In this document: one piece after another, positions 1 through 7,434 of the stretch
Numbering within the stretch: position 1 is the first letter of the stretch
Layout of the letters: the number at the start of each line of letters is the position of its first letter
NCBI GenBank assembly: GCA_963714255.1
Contig: CAVQNU010000021.1
Span: forward strand, 185,869 to 249,868
Source: Rhodovastum sp963714255
GTDB taxonomy: Bacteria; Pseudomonadota; Alphaproteobacteria; Acetobacterales; Acetobacteraceae
Reading direction: 5' to 3'
DNA: 64,000 bases
The notes under the pieces: model-generated
Told to the model about the DNA's origin: nothing
Database searches by the model: none
The model's input: the letters and a program-made list of their open reading frames with translations, nothing else
Translations under genes and position numbers: made by a program

Positions 1-18
1 CCAGACTACAATGGCCCT

Positions 19-852
19 GTGATGATGACCCGCAACGCAGCGATCGCCGGTACGATGCTGCTCCTGCTTGCCGCCGGCGTGCTGGGGTGGTGGGAGCTCG
101 GCGATGACGCACCCACCGCCGCACCCGGGTCCGCTGGCGAACCGCTGCCGGTGCCGCCGGTGCCGCCGCGGGTGGCCGAGGGGCCGCGGTATGAACAGTG
201 CCTGGCGATGCTGCCCGACGATCCGCGCGGCGCCGCCAGCCTTGCCGAAACCTGGACCGATGGCGGCGAGGGCGCGGCACATTGCCATGCCATGGCCGAG
301 GTATCTTTGGGCGACGTGGAGACCGGCGCCAAGAACCTTGAACGTCTCGCCGCCGACAGTCATGCACCGCCGGCGGCGCGCGCGGTGGTGTACGGGCAGG
401 CCGCCCAGGCATGGCTGATGGCGGGCGACGCGGCGCATGCCTTCAGTGCCGGCACCGCCGCGCTGGCGCTCACGCCCGATGATGCCGATCTGCGGGTCGA
501 TCACGCCGTCGCCGCCGCGGCGCTCGAACGCTTCGACGACGCGCTGGACGACCTGACGCACGCGCTGGACGTGGACCCGCACCTGACAGAAGCGATGGTG
601 CTGCGCGCCGCCGCCTGGCGCCATCTCGGTCTGCTCGATCTGGCGCAGGACGATATCGACCGGGCGATCGCCATCGATCCCGAGGATGCCGAGGCGCTGC
701 TGGAGCGCGGTGTCCTGCGGCAGCGGCGCAACGACTGGACGGGCGCGCGGCGGGACTGGGAGCGGGCGATCGAACTGGCGCCCGATTCGGCGACGGCCGA
801 CCTTGCCGAGCAGAATCTCGCCTTGCTGGAGGCGGGGCCGGCGCGGAGGTAA
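19..852 (+). CDS. TPR-repeat protein with N-terminal membrane anchor
   Basis: A hydrophobic stretch at about residues 8-25 looks like an uncleaved signal or membrane anchor. It is followed by a proline/alanine-rich linker and, from about residue 120 to 265, by four helical repeats with TPR spacing, for example the units ending ALTPDD, ALDVDPH, AIAIDPED and AIELAPDS. TPR proteins of this type are protein-protein scaffolds in the periplasm; no partner can be named. GTG at 19 is followed at once by two ATG codons at 22 and 25. The frame is also open to the window edge, so the true start could lie upstream. TPR identity is firm; the start is uncertain. Confidence 0.75.
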   Translation: MMMTRNAAIAGTMLLLLAAGVLGWWELGDDAPTAAPGSAGEPLPVPPVPPRVAEGPRYEQCLAMLPDDPRGAASLAETWTDGGEGAAHCHAMAEVSLGDVETGAKNLERLAADSHAPPAARAVVYGQAAQAWLMAGDAAHAFSAGTAALALTPDDADLRVDHAVAAAALERFDDALDDLTHALDVDPHLTEAMVLRAAAWRHLGLLDLAQDDIDRAIAIDPEDAEALLERGVLRQRRNDWTGARRDWERAIELAPDSATADLAEQNLALLEAGPARR

Positions 853-1063
853 GGCCGGGCGGTCGCGGACGCAGGCTAAGCCGGCCTGGTCCTCACAGCC
901 AAATGTCGCAGAAGAATTATTATGGAAAGTAGACGCATGTTGCGAATGCCGGTTGCGTCTATCCGGCGCGCGCCCACATCTTCTGACAGCCACTGATATG
1001 CGTCCGGGCGAGCCGCCCCCGGTTTGGTTGATGTCGCGCACGCCGCGCCCTGATGGAGGCAAG

Positions 1064-1525
1064 ATGCCGAGTCAACCGGCGCGAACCGTCGCATCTGCGT
1101 CCAGGCCGGCGCCCGTCGCGCGGTTCTGGCGCGCGGCGTTGATGGCGCTGCCCGCCGCGACGGCCGCCATCATACTGGCCGCCGGGACGCACGACGCGGC
1201 GGCCCAGGCGACACGCGCGGCCGACCCGGAGTTGCTCGCCGTGCTGCGGCTGATGGCTGGCATCAAGGCCGCCGCAGCGACCGGGCTGCTCGCGCTGGCC
1301 CAATGGCGGCTGCGCCTCCCGGCACCGCCGCTGCTGGCGCCCGCTCTGGTCGGCGCCGGCATGCTGATGGCGTGCGGCCCGCCGCTCATCTGGACGATGG
1401 CCCTGGTCGGCCTGGGGGTGCTGTCGTTCTATGCCGGGCTGGTCGCCATGATCGCCCTTCTATGGACCGACCGCGCAACCGTGGCCGCCGTGCTGGAGCG
1501 ACTGGCGGTGCACCGCCGGCGCTGA
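1064..1525 (+). CDS. Small hydrophobic protein, function unknown
   Basis: A 153-residue protein with about three or four hydrophobic segments, so probably an inner-membrane protein. The first (about residues 25-45, ending at AHDAAAQ-like small residues) could be a signal peptide; the last two span about residues 95-140. The start at 1064 is chosen because GGAGG lies six bases upstream. An in-frame ATG at 1031 lacks such a site. The frame stays open further upstream, but that part is not protein-like. I do not recognise a family. It sits between the TPR gene and the Rieske/GltS-like gene, in the same direction. Confidence 0.5.
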   Translation: MPSQPARTVASASRPAPVARFWRAALMALPAATAAIILAAGTHDAAAQATRAADPELLAVLRLMAGIKAAAATGLLALAQWRLRLPAPPLLAPALVGAGMLMACGPPLIWTMALVGLGVLSFYAGLVAMIALLWTDRATVAAVLERLAVHRRR

Positions 1526-1601
1526 CCGGCGTGGTCCCTCCGCCGTCACGCGGATTGCTGACATCTGGCGTGAACTGTTCATTCCCAAGCCGAGGTGACC
1601 A

Positions 1602-3212
1602 ATGACGAAACTGGCGGTCGCGAAGCTCGACGACCTGCACGACCGGGTGCCGGCCTATGCCCTGGTCGGCGATGTTGATCTGGTGGTCATTCGCTGGGAC
1701 GACACCGTCTCGGTCTTTTATGGGCGCTGCCTGCACCGCGGCGCCCTGCTGGCGGACGGGTTCGTGCGCGGCCGCAACCTGATCTGCGGCTTGCATGACT
1801 GGGATTACCGGCTGGACAGCGGGGTGAGCGAATACAATAACGCCGAGGTGCTGCCCAGCTTCACGGCGGTCATCGCGGACGGCCAGGTGTTGGTCGATGA
1901 AGCGGAAATCCGTGCCTGGGCCGCGCGTCATCCCCAGCCCTATGACCGCTCGGCCTATCTGGGGCTCTATGCCGATCCCCACGGCACCGACGCGGAGCCG
2001 CATCTGGGCGAAATTCAACGCCTGGCGCGCGACGGTCTGCGGCGCACCGGCGCGCATGGGCCGGTCGGCGCGATGGGCGTGCCCGGCCCCGACCTGCCGC
2101 GCTGGGACGACATCCAGTTCGTCACCGCGCAATTGCACAGACTGCCGCTGCTGGACGACACGCCGGTTGCCACCGGCCTGACCGTCGGACCAAAGGCGGC
2201 GCGGCCCCTACACCTGGAAATCCCGCTGATCGTCTCGGACATGAGCTTCGGGTCGCTGTCGGAGCCGGCCAAGATCGCGCTGGCCCGCGGCGCCGAGCGC
2301 GCCGGCACCGGCATCTGCTCCGGCGAGGGCGGCATGCTGCCCGAGGAGCAGGCCGAGACCACGCGCTATTTCTACCAGCTCGCCTCGGCCCGGTTCGGCT
2401 TCGCGTGGGACAAGGTGCTGCGCGCGCAGGCGTTTCATTTCAAGGGCGGCCAGGGTGCCAAGACCGGCACCGGCGGCCATCTTCCCGGCGCCAAGGTGCG
2501 CGGCAAGATCGCGGCGGTCCGCGGCCTGGCGGCGGGGCAGGATGCCATCTCCCCTGCCCGGTTTCCTGATTGGAACAGCCTGGAGCCGATCCGCGATTTC
2601 GCCGCCGAGGTCCGCGCCCGCACCGGCGGCATTCCGATTGGCTACAAGCTGTCCGCCCAGCATATCGAGAAGGATATCGACGCGGCGCTGGAAGTCGGCG
2701 TCGACTACATCATTCTGGATGGCCGCGGCGGCGGAACGGGCGCGGCGCCGCTGTTGTTCCGCGACAATATCTCGGTGCCGACCATCCCGGCCCTGGCCCG
2801 CGCACGCCGCCATCTCGACCGCAGCGTCGGCCGCGACGTGACGCTGATCATCACCGGCGGGCTGCGCACACCGGCCGATTTCGCCAAGGCGCTCGCGCTG
2901 GGTGCGGACGGTGTGGCCCTCTCGAACGCGGCATTGCAGGCGATCGGCTGTCTCGGCATGCGCGCCTGCCATACCAACAAGTGTCCGGTTGGCATCGCGA
3001 CGCAGGACCCCGGACTGGCGGCCAGGCTGGAAATCGAGAAATCCGCCGTTCAGCTGGCGACGTTTCTCGATGCCAGCGTGCATCTGATGCAATTGCTGGC
3101 GCGCGCCTGCGGCCACCACCGGTTGGCTGATTTCACCCCGGATGATCTGGTGACGTGGAATGAACCGATGGCGAAGCTCGCCGCCATTGCGTTCGCCGGC
3201 AACACGCCGTGA
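1602..3212 (+). CDS. Rieske domain fused to glutamate synthase-like FMN domain
   Basis: A 536-residue two-domain protein. Residues 1-105 form a Rieske [2Fe-2S] domain with the ligand pattern C43-x-H45 and C62-x2-H65. Residues about 185-530 match the FMN/synthase domain of glutamate synthase (GltB-type TIM barrel), with the loop SDMSFGSLS, the glycine-rich GGQGAKTG, and the cluster-ligand pattern C450-x5-C456-x4-C461 typical of the GltS [3Fe-4S] centre. The glutaminase domain of real GltB is absent, so this is a glutamate synthase-related oxidoreductase, not a complete GOGAT. The Rieske part probably relays electrons to the FMN/3Fe-4S centre. The substrate is unknown. It is followed at 3263 by an FNR-type site belonging to the next gene. 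Confidence 0.88.
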   Translation: MTKLAVAKLDDLHDRVPAYALVGDVDLVVIRWDDTVSVFYGRCLHRGALLADGFVRGRNLICGLHDWDYRLDSGVSEYNNAEVLPSFTAVIADGQVLVDEAEIRAWAARHPQPYDRSAYLGLYADPHGTDAEPHLGEIQRLARDGLRRTGAHGPVGAMGVPGPDLPRWDDIQFVTAQLHRLPLLDDTPVATGLTVGPKAARPLHLEIPLIVSDMSFGSLSEPAKIALARGAERAGTGICSGEGGMLPEEQAETTRYFYQLASARFGFAWDKVLRAQAFHFKGGQGAKTGTGGHLPGAKVRGKIAAVRGLAAGQDAISPARFPDWNSLEPIRDFAAEVRARTGGIPIGYKLSAQHIEKDIDAALEVGVDYIILDGRGGGTGAAPLLFRDNISVPTIPALARARRHLDRSVGRDVTLIITGGLRTPADFAKALALGADGVALSNAALQAIGCLGMRACHTNKCPVGIATQDPGLAARLEIEKSAVQLATFLDASVHLMQLLARACGHHRLADFTPDDLVTWNEPMAKLAAIAFAGNTP

Positions 3213-3262
3213 GGCGCTGCCGTGCCGTTCAGTCGGGTTGATTAATTTTCTCTTTTCCTCAA

Positions 3263-3276
3263 TTGACATGGATCAA
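3263..3276. promoter_or_regulatory. FNR/FixK/DNR-type operator, TTGAC-N4-ATCAA
   Basis: The sequence reads TTGACATGGATCAA, matching the dyad consensus TTGA(T/C)-N4-ATCAA recognised by the CRP/FNR superfamily (FNR, FixK, DNR). It lies 62 bases upstream of the start of the CMD-family gene, in a locally AT-rich leader. A second site of the same class precedes the DUF3141-pta-ackA cluster. Control by low oxygen or nitric oxide is an inference from the motif. Confidence 0.65.
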
Positions 3277-3338
3277 GGCGCGGAGAGCGTCCGCCGCCTA
3301 CCGTGCAATCGGTGATGCCTGTTGAGGAGAGCAATATC

Positions 3339-3701
3339 GTGCACAAGAACTGGCCGGAGCTGGCGGCGGGCCTGTCGGTGCCGTTGAAGGAATTGCGCGG
3401 CGGCGCGGCGGACGTAATGAAGGCATTCGCCGCCCTCGCGCGCGCCGCGCTCGAGCCCCGTGCGCTTGATACGAAAACGAAAGAACTGGTCGCCCTCGGC
3501 ATTTCGGTGGCAACCCGGTGCGACGCCTGCGTCGCCTTCCATGCCGAAGCTGCGGTTCGCAACGGCGCGACCCGCGACGAGGTCATGGAGACGATGGGCA
3601 TGGCCATTTATATGGGCGCAGGACCTTCGGTCATGTACGCGGCCCAGGCGGTCGAAGCCTATGACCAGTACGCGGCGAAAGCCAAGCCTGTCGTTGCCTA
3701 A
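3339..3701 (+). CDS. Carboxymuconolactone decarboxylase (AhpD-like) family protein
   Basis: A 120-residue all-helical CMD/AhpD-fold protein with the redox motif C61-D-A-C64-V-A-F-H68, which matches CxxC-x3-H of AhpD-type peroxidase partners. Members with this motif do thiol-dependent peroxide or alkylhydroperoxide chemistry; the exact substrate is not evident. GTG at 3339 is preferred because GAGGAG sits nine bases upstream; an in-frame GTG at 3303 has no ribosome site. The gene is followed after 30 bases by a DUF2892 membrane protein in the same direction and has an FNR-type operator upstream, so the pair may be a low-oxygen operon. Confidence 0.85.
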   Translation: MHKNWPELAAGLSVPLKELRGGAADVMKAFAALARAALEPRALDTKTKELVALGISVATRCDACVAFHAEAAVRNGATRDEVMETMGMAIYMGAGPSVMYAAQAVEAYDQYAAKAKPVVA

Positions 3702-3731
3702 CAGTTTCAATCAACGCACCAGGAGATGACC

Positions 3732-3923
3732 ATGACTCCGAATGTCGGAACTGCGGATCGTATCGTCCGTGTGCTGGCCGGCTTAGGCTTGCTCTCCCTG
3801 CTCGTCGTGCTGGACGGCAATGCACGGTGGTTCGGCCTGATCGGCCTGGTGCCGCTGCTGACCGCGGGTGTCCGTTTCTGTCCTCTCTACACGCTGCTCG
3901 GGCTCCGGACCTGCAAGGCCTGA
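3732..3923 (+). CDS. DUF2892 (YgaP-like) small inner-membrane protein
   Basis: A 63-residue protein with the DUF2892 pattern: an N-terminal amphipathic part (NVGTADRIVRVLAG), two transmembrane segments (about residues 15-30 and 35-50) and a conserved C-terminal CPLYTLLG followed by a second cysteine. DUF2892 is the membrane part of rhodanese-like YgaP proteins; here it stands alone. AGGAG at 3721-3725 is correctly spaced for ATG at 3732; the ATG at 3726 would touch the ribosome site. Probably co-transcribed with the CMD gene. Function unknown. Confidence 0.8.
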   Translation: MTPNVGTADRIVRVLAGLGLLSLLVVLDGNARWFGLIGLVPLLTAGVRFCPLYTLLGLRTCKA

Positions 3924-4037
3924 GGCGCAAATCTTCCGCCATAGTCCCGGGAACTGACCGCCTGCCACGGCTGCAGGACGATCGAAGAATCGCCACGAAA
4001 CGCTGCTGCGCGATTAGCGTCCGCTCCGAAAGCAGCA

Positions 4038-4102
4038 GCCCGGCACGGGTGCCCGGCACAAATGCCCGGCACAAATGCCCGGCACAAGTGCCCGGCACAA
4101 GT
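4038..4102. repeat. Five tandem copies of a 13-base unit
   Basis: Five head-to-tail units of GCCCGGCAC followed by four variable bases (GGGT, AAAT, AAAT, AAGT, AAGT) lie at 4038, 4051, 4064, 4077 and 4090. There are no spacers, so this is a minisatellite and not CRISPR. It sits in the 332-base gap between the DUF2892 gene and the DUF3141 gene, 56 bases before the FNR-type site. I see no gene in the gap. The copy number may vary between strains. Confidence 0.9.
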
Positions 4103-4157
4103 GAATGTGAGGACACGCCATCGTGACCCCATGCCGCGTCGCTCTGCCCGGAAGATG

Positions 4158-4171
4158 TTGACCTGTATCAA
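4158..4171. promoter_or_regulatory. FNR/FixK/DNR-type operator, TTGAC-N4-ATCAA
   Basis: The sequence is TTGACCTGTATCAA, a perfect half-site pair of the CRP/FNR class, 84 bases upstream of the preferred start of the DUF3141-pta-ackA cluster. It shares both half-sites with the box at 3263. Oxygen or NO control is inferred from the motif only. Confidence 0.65.
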
Positions 4172-4255
4172 TGCCGCATCGCAGCAATTGTTCCATTGTC
4201 GTCGCGACCAAGCAAGAGTGATCAAGCTTTTGTGACAGCGCTTCGGGAGAGTCAG

Positions 4256-6466
4256 GTGACTGACAAATTGCAACGTGCAGGCCTGCAACTGGCGGCGTTG
4301 GGTTTCGTCAACCCGGTTCAGGAATACTGGCTCGATGCGTGGCAGCGTTCGATTTTGTTTCTCGATGTGCTGCGCCAGCGCGGCAATATCGCCCGCGAAC
4401 ACAATGCCCGGCTCGCGCCCAACGTACTGAGCTTCAGCCCCGAACTGGTGCTGGACGGGCGCAAGTTCGATCGGCCGGTGAACTACGCCCTGGTGCGCAT
4501 CGTGCCGCCCGCGGGCACGGTGATCGACCCGGCGAAGCGGCCATTCATCGTGTTCGACCCGCGCGCCGGGCATGGCCCGGGGATCGGCGGCATGAAGCAC
4601 GACAGCGAGATCGGCATGGCCCTGCAGGCCGGCCATTCCTGCTACTTCGTCGGCTTCCTGCCCGATCCCATGCCGGGCCAGACGATCGAGGATGTCTGCC
4701 GCGCCGAGGCGATCTTCGTCGAGGCGGTGGCGGCGCGCCACAACGACGCCGACGGCAAGCCCGTGCTGATCGGCAACTGCCAGGCCGGCTGGCAAATCAT
4801 GATGATGGCGGCGATGCGGCCGGAACTCGCCGGTCCGATCCTGCTGGCGGGATCGCCGTTGTCCTACTGGGCCGGCGTGCACGGCAAAAACCCGATGCGC
4901 TATCTCGGCGGCGTGCTCGGCGGCACCTGGCTGACCGCGCTCACCGGCGATCTCGGCCACGGCATCTTCGACGGCGCCCACCTGATCGCCAATTTCGAAT
5001 CCGGCAACCCCGCCAACACGTACTGGCAGAAGCCCTACAACGTCTATTCCAAGGTCGATACCGAGGCCGCGCGGTTCCTGGAATTCGAGACCTGGTGGGG
5101 CAGCCCGGTGCTGCTGAACGCGGGGGAAATGCAATGGATCGCCGACAATCTGTTCGTCGGCAACCACCTGACGGCCGGCGAGCTGCGCGCCGCCGACGGC
5201 ACCCGCATCGACCTGCGCAACATCCGCTCGCCCATCGTGGTGTTCTGCTCCTGGGGCGACGACATCACCCCGCCGCAGCAGGCGCTCGGCTGGGTCACCG
5301 ATCTCTATGCCACTGACAGCGACATCGTCGCCAACGGCCAGACCATCGTCTACACGCTGCACCAGAGCATCGGCCATCTCGGCATCTTCGTCTCCGGCAA
5401 GGTGGCGACGAAAGAGCATGGCGAGTTCGCCACCTGCATGGACCTGATCGACCTGATGCCGCCCGGCCTGTACGAGGCGGTGATCACCGAGGTCAGCGAG
5501 GACATGGCAAATCCCGAGCTGATCCATGGCCGCTATCTGTTCCGGCTGGAGGCGCGCAGCCTGGCCGATATCCGCGCGCTCGGCGGCAACGATGCCGCGG
5601 ACGATCTGCGCTTCGCCGCGGCGGCGCGGCTGTCGGAGGTTAACCTCGGCCTGTATCGCACCCTGCTCGCCCCGGCGGTGCGCGCCACGACCACCGAGCA
5701 GACCGCCGCAGCGGCGCGCCAGCTGCATCCCAACCGCGTGCGCTTCGCCATGTTCTCCGACGAGAACCCGCTGATGCAGCCGCTTGGCGCACTGGCCGAG
5801 AGCGTGCGCGCCGCCCGCCAGCCGGTCTCGCCGGACAATCCGTTGCTGGCCATCGAACGGACGGCATCGGACTGGATCACCACCTGCCTGAAAGCCTATG
5901 GGGCGGCGCGGGATATGTGGACCGAGCACATGTTCCTGACCACCTACGGCTCGCCGGTGCTGCAGGCGCTGCTCGGCCTCGGCACCGACCAGCCGCTCGC
6001 GCGCCGCGGCATCGAGCGCGACCTGCTGCGCGAAGCGACCGAGGCGCGGCGGCGGGCCGAACTCGAAACGCGGTTCGAGGCCGGGGGCCTGCCCGAAGTG
6101 CTGCTGCGGGCGCTGATCTATATCCGCCTGCCTGAACGCAGCGCCGATGAGCGTGGCTTCGTCGCCATCGAGGCGATCCGCCAGGCGCAGCCGCCGGGGC
6201 AGCGGCTCAGCCTGGCGCGCCTGAAGGAGTTGTTCACCGAGCAGTTCCTGCTGCTGAAGTTCGACGAAGACCGCGCGGTGCGCGCCATGCCGGCGCTGCT
6301 GCCGCAGGAAGCGGGACAGCGGCGGGCGGCGCTCGCGGCGCTGCGGCGCGTCGTCGGCGCGAGCGGGCGCATATCGCCTGAGGGCGAGGCGCGTCTGGCC
6401 CGCATCGAGGCGATGTTCGACAGGGCGGAGAAGGCCGCGGCCAAGAAGGAAAACCCCAATGTCTGA
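4256..6466 (+). CDS. DUF3141 protein, PHA-synthase-like alpha/beta hydrolase
   Basis: A 736-residue DUF3141 protein. The N-terminal 400 residues have the alpha/beta-hydrolase fold of polyhydroxyalkanoate synthases. The nucleophile elbow GNCQAGW puts Cys175 where PHA synthases also use cysteine, and a late acidic WGDDIT and a His (QSIGHLGIF) complete a plausible triad. The C-terminal 300 residues are helical and specific to DUF3141. Homologues are commonly encoded next to pta and ackA, as here, which suggests a role with acyl-CoA or acyl-phosphate; the reaction is not established. GTG at 4256 follows GGGAG at a six-base spacing; a TTG at 4196 has no ribosome site. The gene overlaps the next by eight bases. 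Confidence 0.85.
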   Translation: MTDKLQRAGLQLAALGFVNPVQEYWLDAWQRSILFLDVLRQRGNIAREHNARLAPNVLSFSPELVLDGRKFDRPVNYALVRIVPPAGTVIDPAKRPFIVFDPRAGHGPGIGGMKHDSEIGMALQAGHSCYFVGFLPDPMPGQTIEDVCRAEAIFVEAVAARHNDADGKPVLIGNCQAGWQIMMMAAMRPELAGPILLAGSPLSYWAGVHGKNPMRYLGGVLGGTWLTALTGDLGHGIFDGAHLIANFESGNPANTYWQKPYNVYSKVDTEAARFLEFETWWGSPVLLNAGEMQWIADNLFVGNHLTAGELRAADGTRIDLRNIRSPIVVFCSWGDDITPPQQALGWVTDLYATDSDIVANGQTIVYTLHQSIGHLGIFVSGKVATKEHGEFATCMDLIDLMPPGLYEAVITEVSEDMANPELIHGRYLFRLEARSLADIRALGGNDAADDLRFAAAARLSEVNLGLYRTLLAPAVRATTTEQTAAAARQLHPNRVRFAMFSDENPLMQPLGALAESVRAARQPVSPDNPLLAIERTASDWITTCLKAYGAARDMWTEHMFLTTYGSPVLQALLGLGTDQPLARRGIERDLLREATEARRRAELETRFEAGGLPEVLLRALIYIRLPERSADERGFVAIEAIRQAQPPGQRLSLARLKELFTEQFLLLKFDEDRAVRAMPALLPQEAGQRRAALAALRRVVGASGRISPEGEARLARIEAMFDRAEKAAAKKENPNV

Positions 6467-7424
6467 CGATCCCAAGCCCGGCACCGTGCGGCGGCATGAA
6501 CGCTACGACCGGCTGATCGCGGCGGCGCGGGAACTCAAGCCAACCAGGACGGCGGTTGTGCATCCGTGCAACGACGTGGCGCTGGAAAGTGCCATCGAGG
6601 CGCAGCGTCTCGGGCTGATCGACCCGGTGCTGGTCGGCCCCCCCGCGCGCATCCGCGAGGTGGCGGCGCGGGCCGGGCTCGATCTCGGCGCGATGCCGGT
6701 CATCGAAGCGGCGCACAGCCACGACTCCGCCGCGAAGGCGGTCGAGCAGGTCCGGCTCGGCCAGGCTGAGGCGCTGATGAAGGGCAGCCTGCACACCGAC
6801 GAGCTGATGGGCGCGGTGGTGGCGCGCGAGGGCGGCATCCGCACCGCCCGGCGCATCAGCCACTGCTTCGTCATGGACGTGCCCGGCCATGCCGACCCGC
6901 TGATCATCACCGATGCCGCCATCAACATCGCGCCGAACTTCATGGAAAAAGTCGACATCGTGCAGAACGCGATCGACCTCGCGCACGCCATGCGCTTCGC
7001 CGAGGTGCGGGTGGCGATCCTGAGCGCCATGGAGACCATCAACCCGAAAGTGCCCTCGACGCTGGAGGCCGCCGGCCTGTGCAAGATGGCCGACCGTGGG
7101 CAGATCACCGGCGCGCTGCTGGATGGCCCGCTGGCGCTCGACAATGCGATCAGTGCCGAGGCGGCGGCGATCAAGGGCATCGCCTCGCCGGTCGCCGGAC
7201 GGGCGAACGTGCTGGTGGTGCCCGATCTGGAAGCCGGCAACATGCTGGTGAAAAGCCTGACCTTCCTGGCCGGGGCGGATGGCGGCGGCATCGTGCTCGG
7301 CGCGAAGGTGCCGGTCATCCTGACCAGCCGCGCCGATTCGTTACTGGTCCGTCTGGCTTCCTGCGCGGTCGCCGCGCTGGTTGCCGAAGCGCGGCGTGCC
7401 GGCACCGTTCCTTCGATCGCGTGA
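6459..7424 (+). CDS. pta: Phosphate acetyl/butyryltransferase
   Basis: A 321-residue Pta/Ptb-family enzyme that exchanges CoA for phosphate on an acyl group (acetyl-CoA + Pi to acetyl phosphate). Family features include ALMKGSLHTDELM, RISHCFVMDVPGHADPLIITDAAINIAPN and SKVPST-like NPKVPSTLEAAGLCKM. The length is that of the short single-domain form that resembles phosphate butyryltransferase, not the long E. coli Pta, so acetyl versus butyryl specificity is open. It overlaps the DUF3141 stop by eight bases and is followed after ten bases by acetate kinase: a translationally linked trio under the FNR-type site at 4158. Confidence 0.92.
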   Translation: MSDDPKPGTVRRHERYDRLIAAARELKPTRTAVVHPCNDVALESAIEAQRLGLIDPVLVGPPARIREVAARAGLDLGAMPVIEAAHSHDSAAKAVEQVRLGQAEALMKGSLHTDELMGAVVAREGGIRTARRISHCFVMDVPGHADPLIITDAAINIAPNFMEKVDIVQNAIDLAHAMRFAEVRVAILSAMETINPKVPSTLEAAGLCKMADRGQITGALLDGPLALDNAISAEAAAIKGIASPVAGRANVLVVPDLEAGNMLVKSLTFLAGADGGGIVLGAKVPVILTSRADSLLVRLASCAVAALVAEARRAGTVPSIA

Positions 7425-7434
7425 GGACAACGCC

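Noticed and set aside
4038..4102. CRISPR-like array
   Set aside because: Units are contiguous 13-mers with no spacers and no cas genes nearby.
4196..4255. TTG start 20 codons earlier for the DUF3141 gene
   Set aside because: No ribosome site; GTG 4256 has GGGAG at a good distance.
3887..6484. An 865-codon open frame on the minus strand
   Set aside because: Exact antisense of the DUF3141 gene; composition is Arg/Gln/His-rich, without domains. GC-rich DNA keeps antisense frames open.
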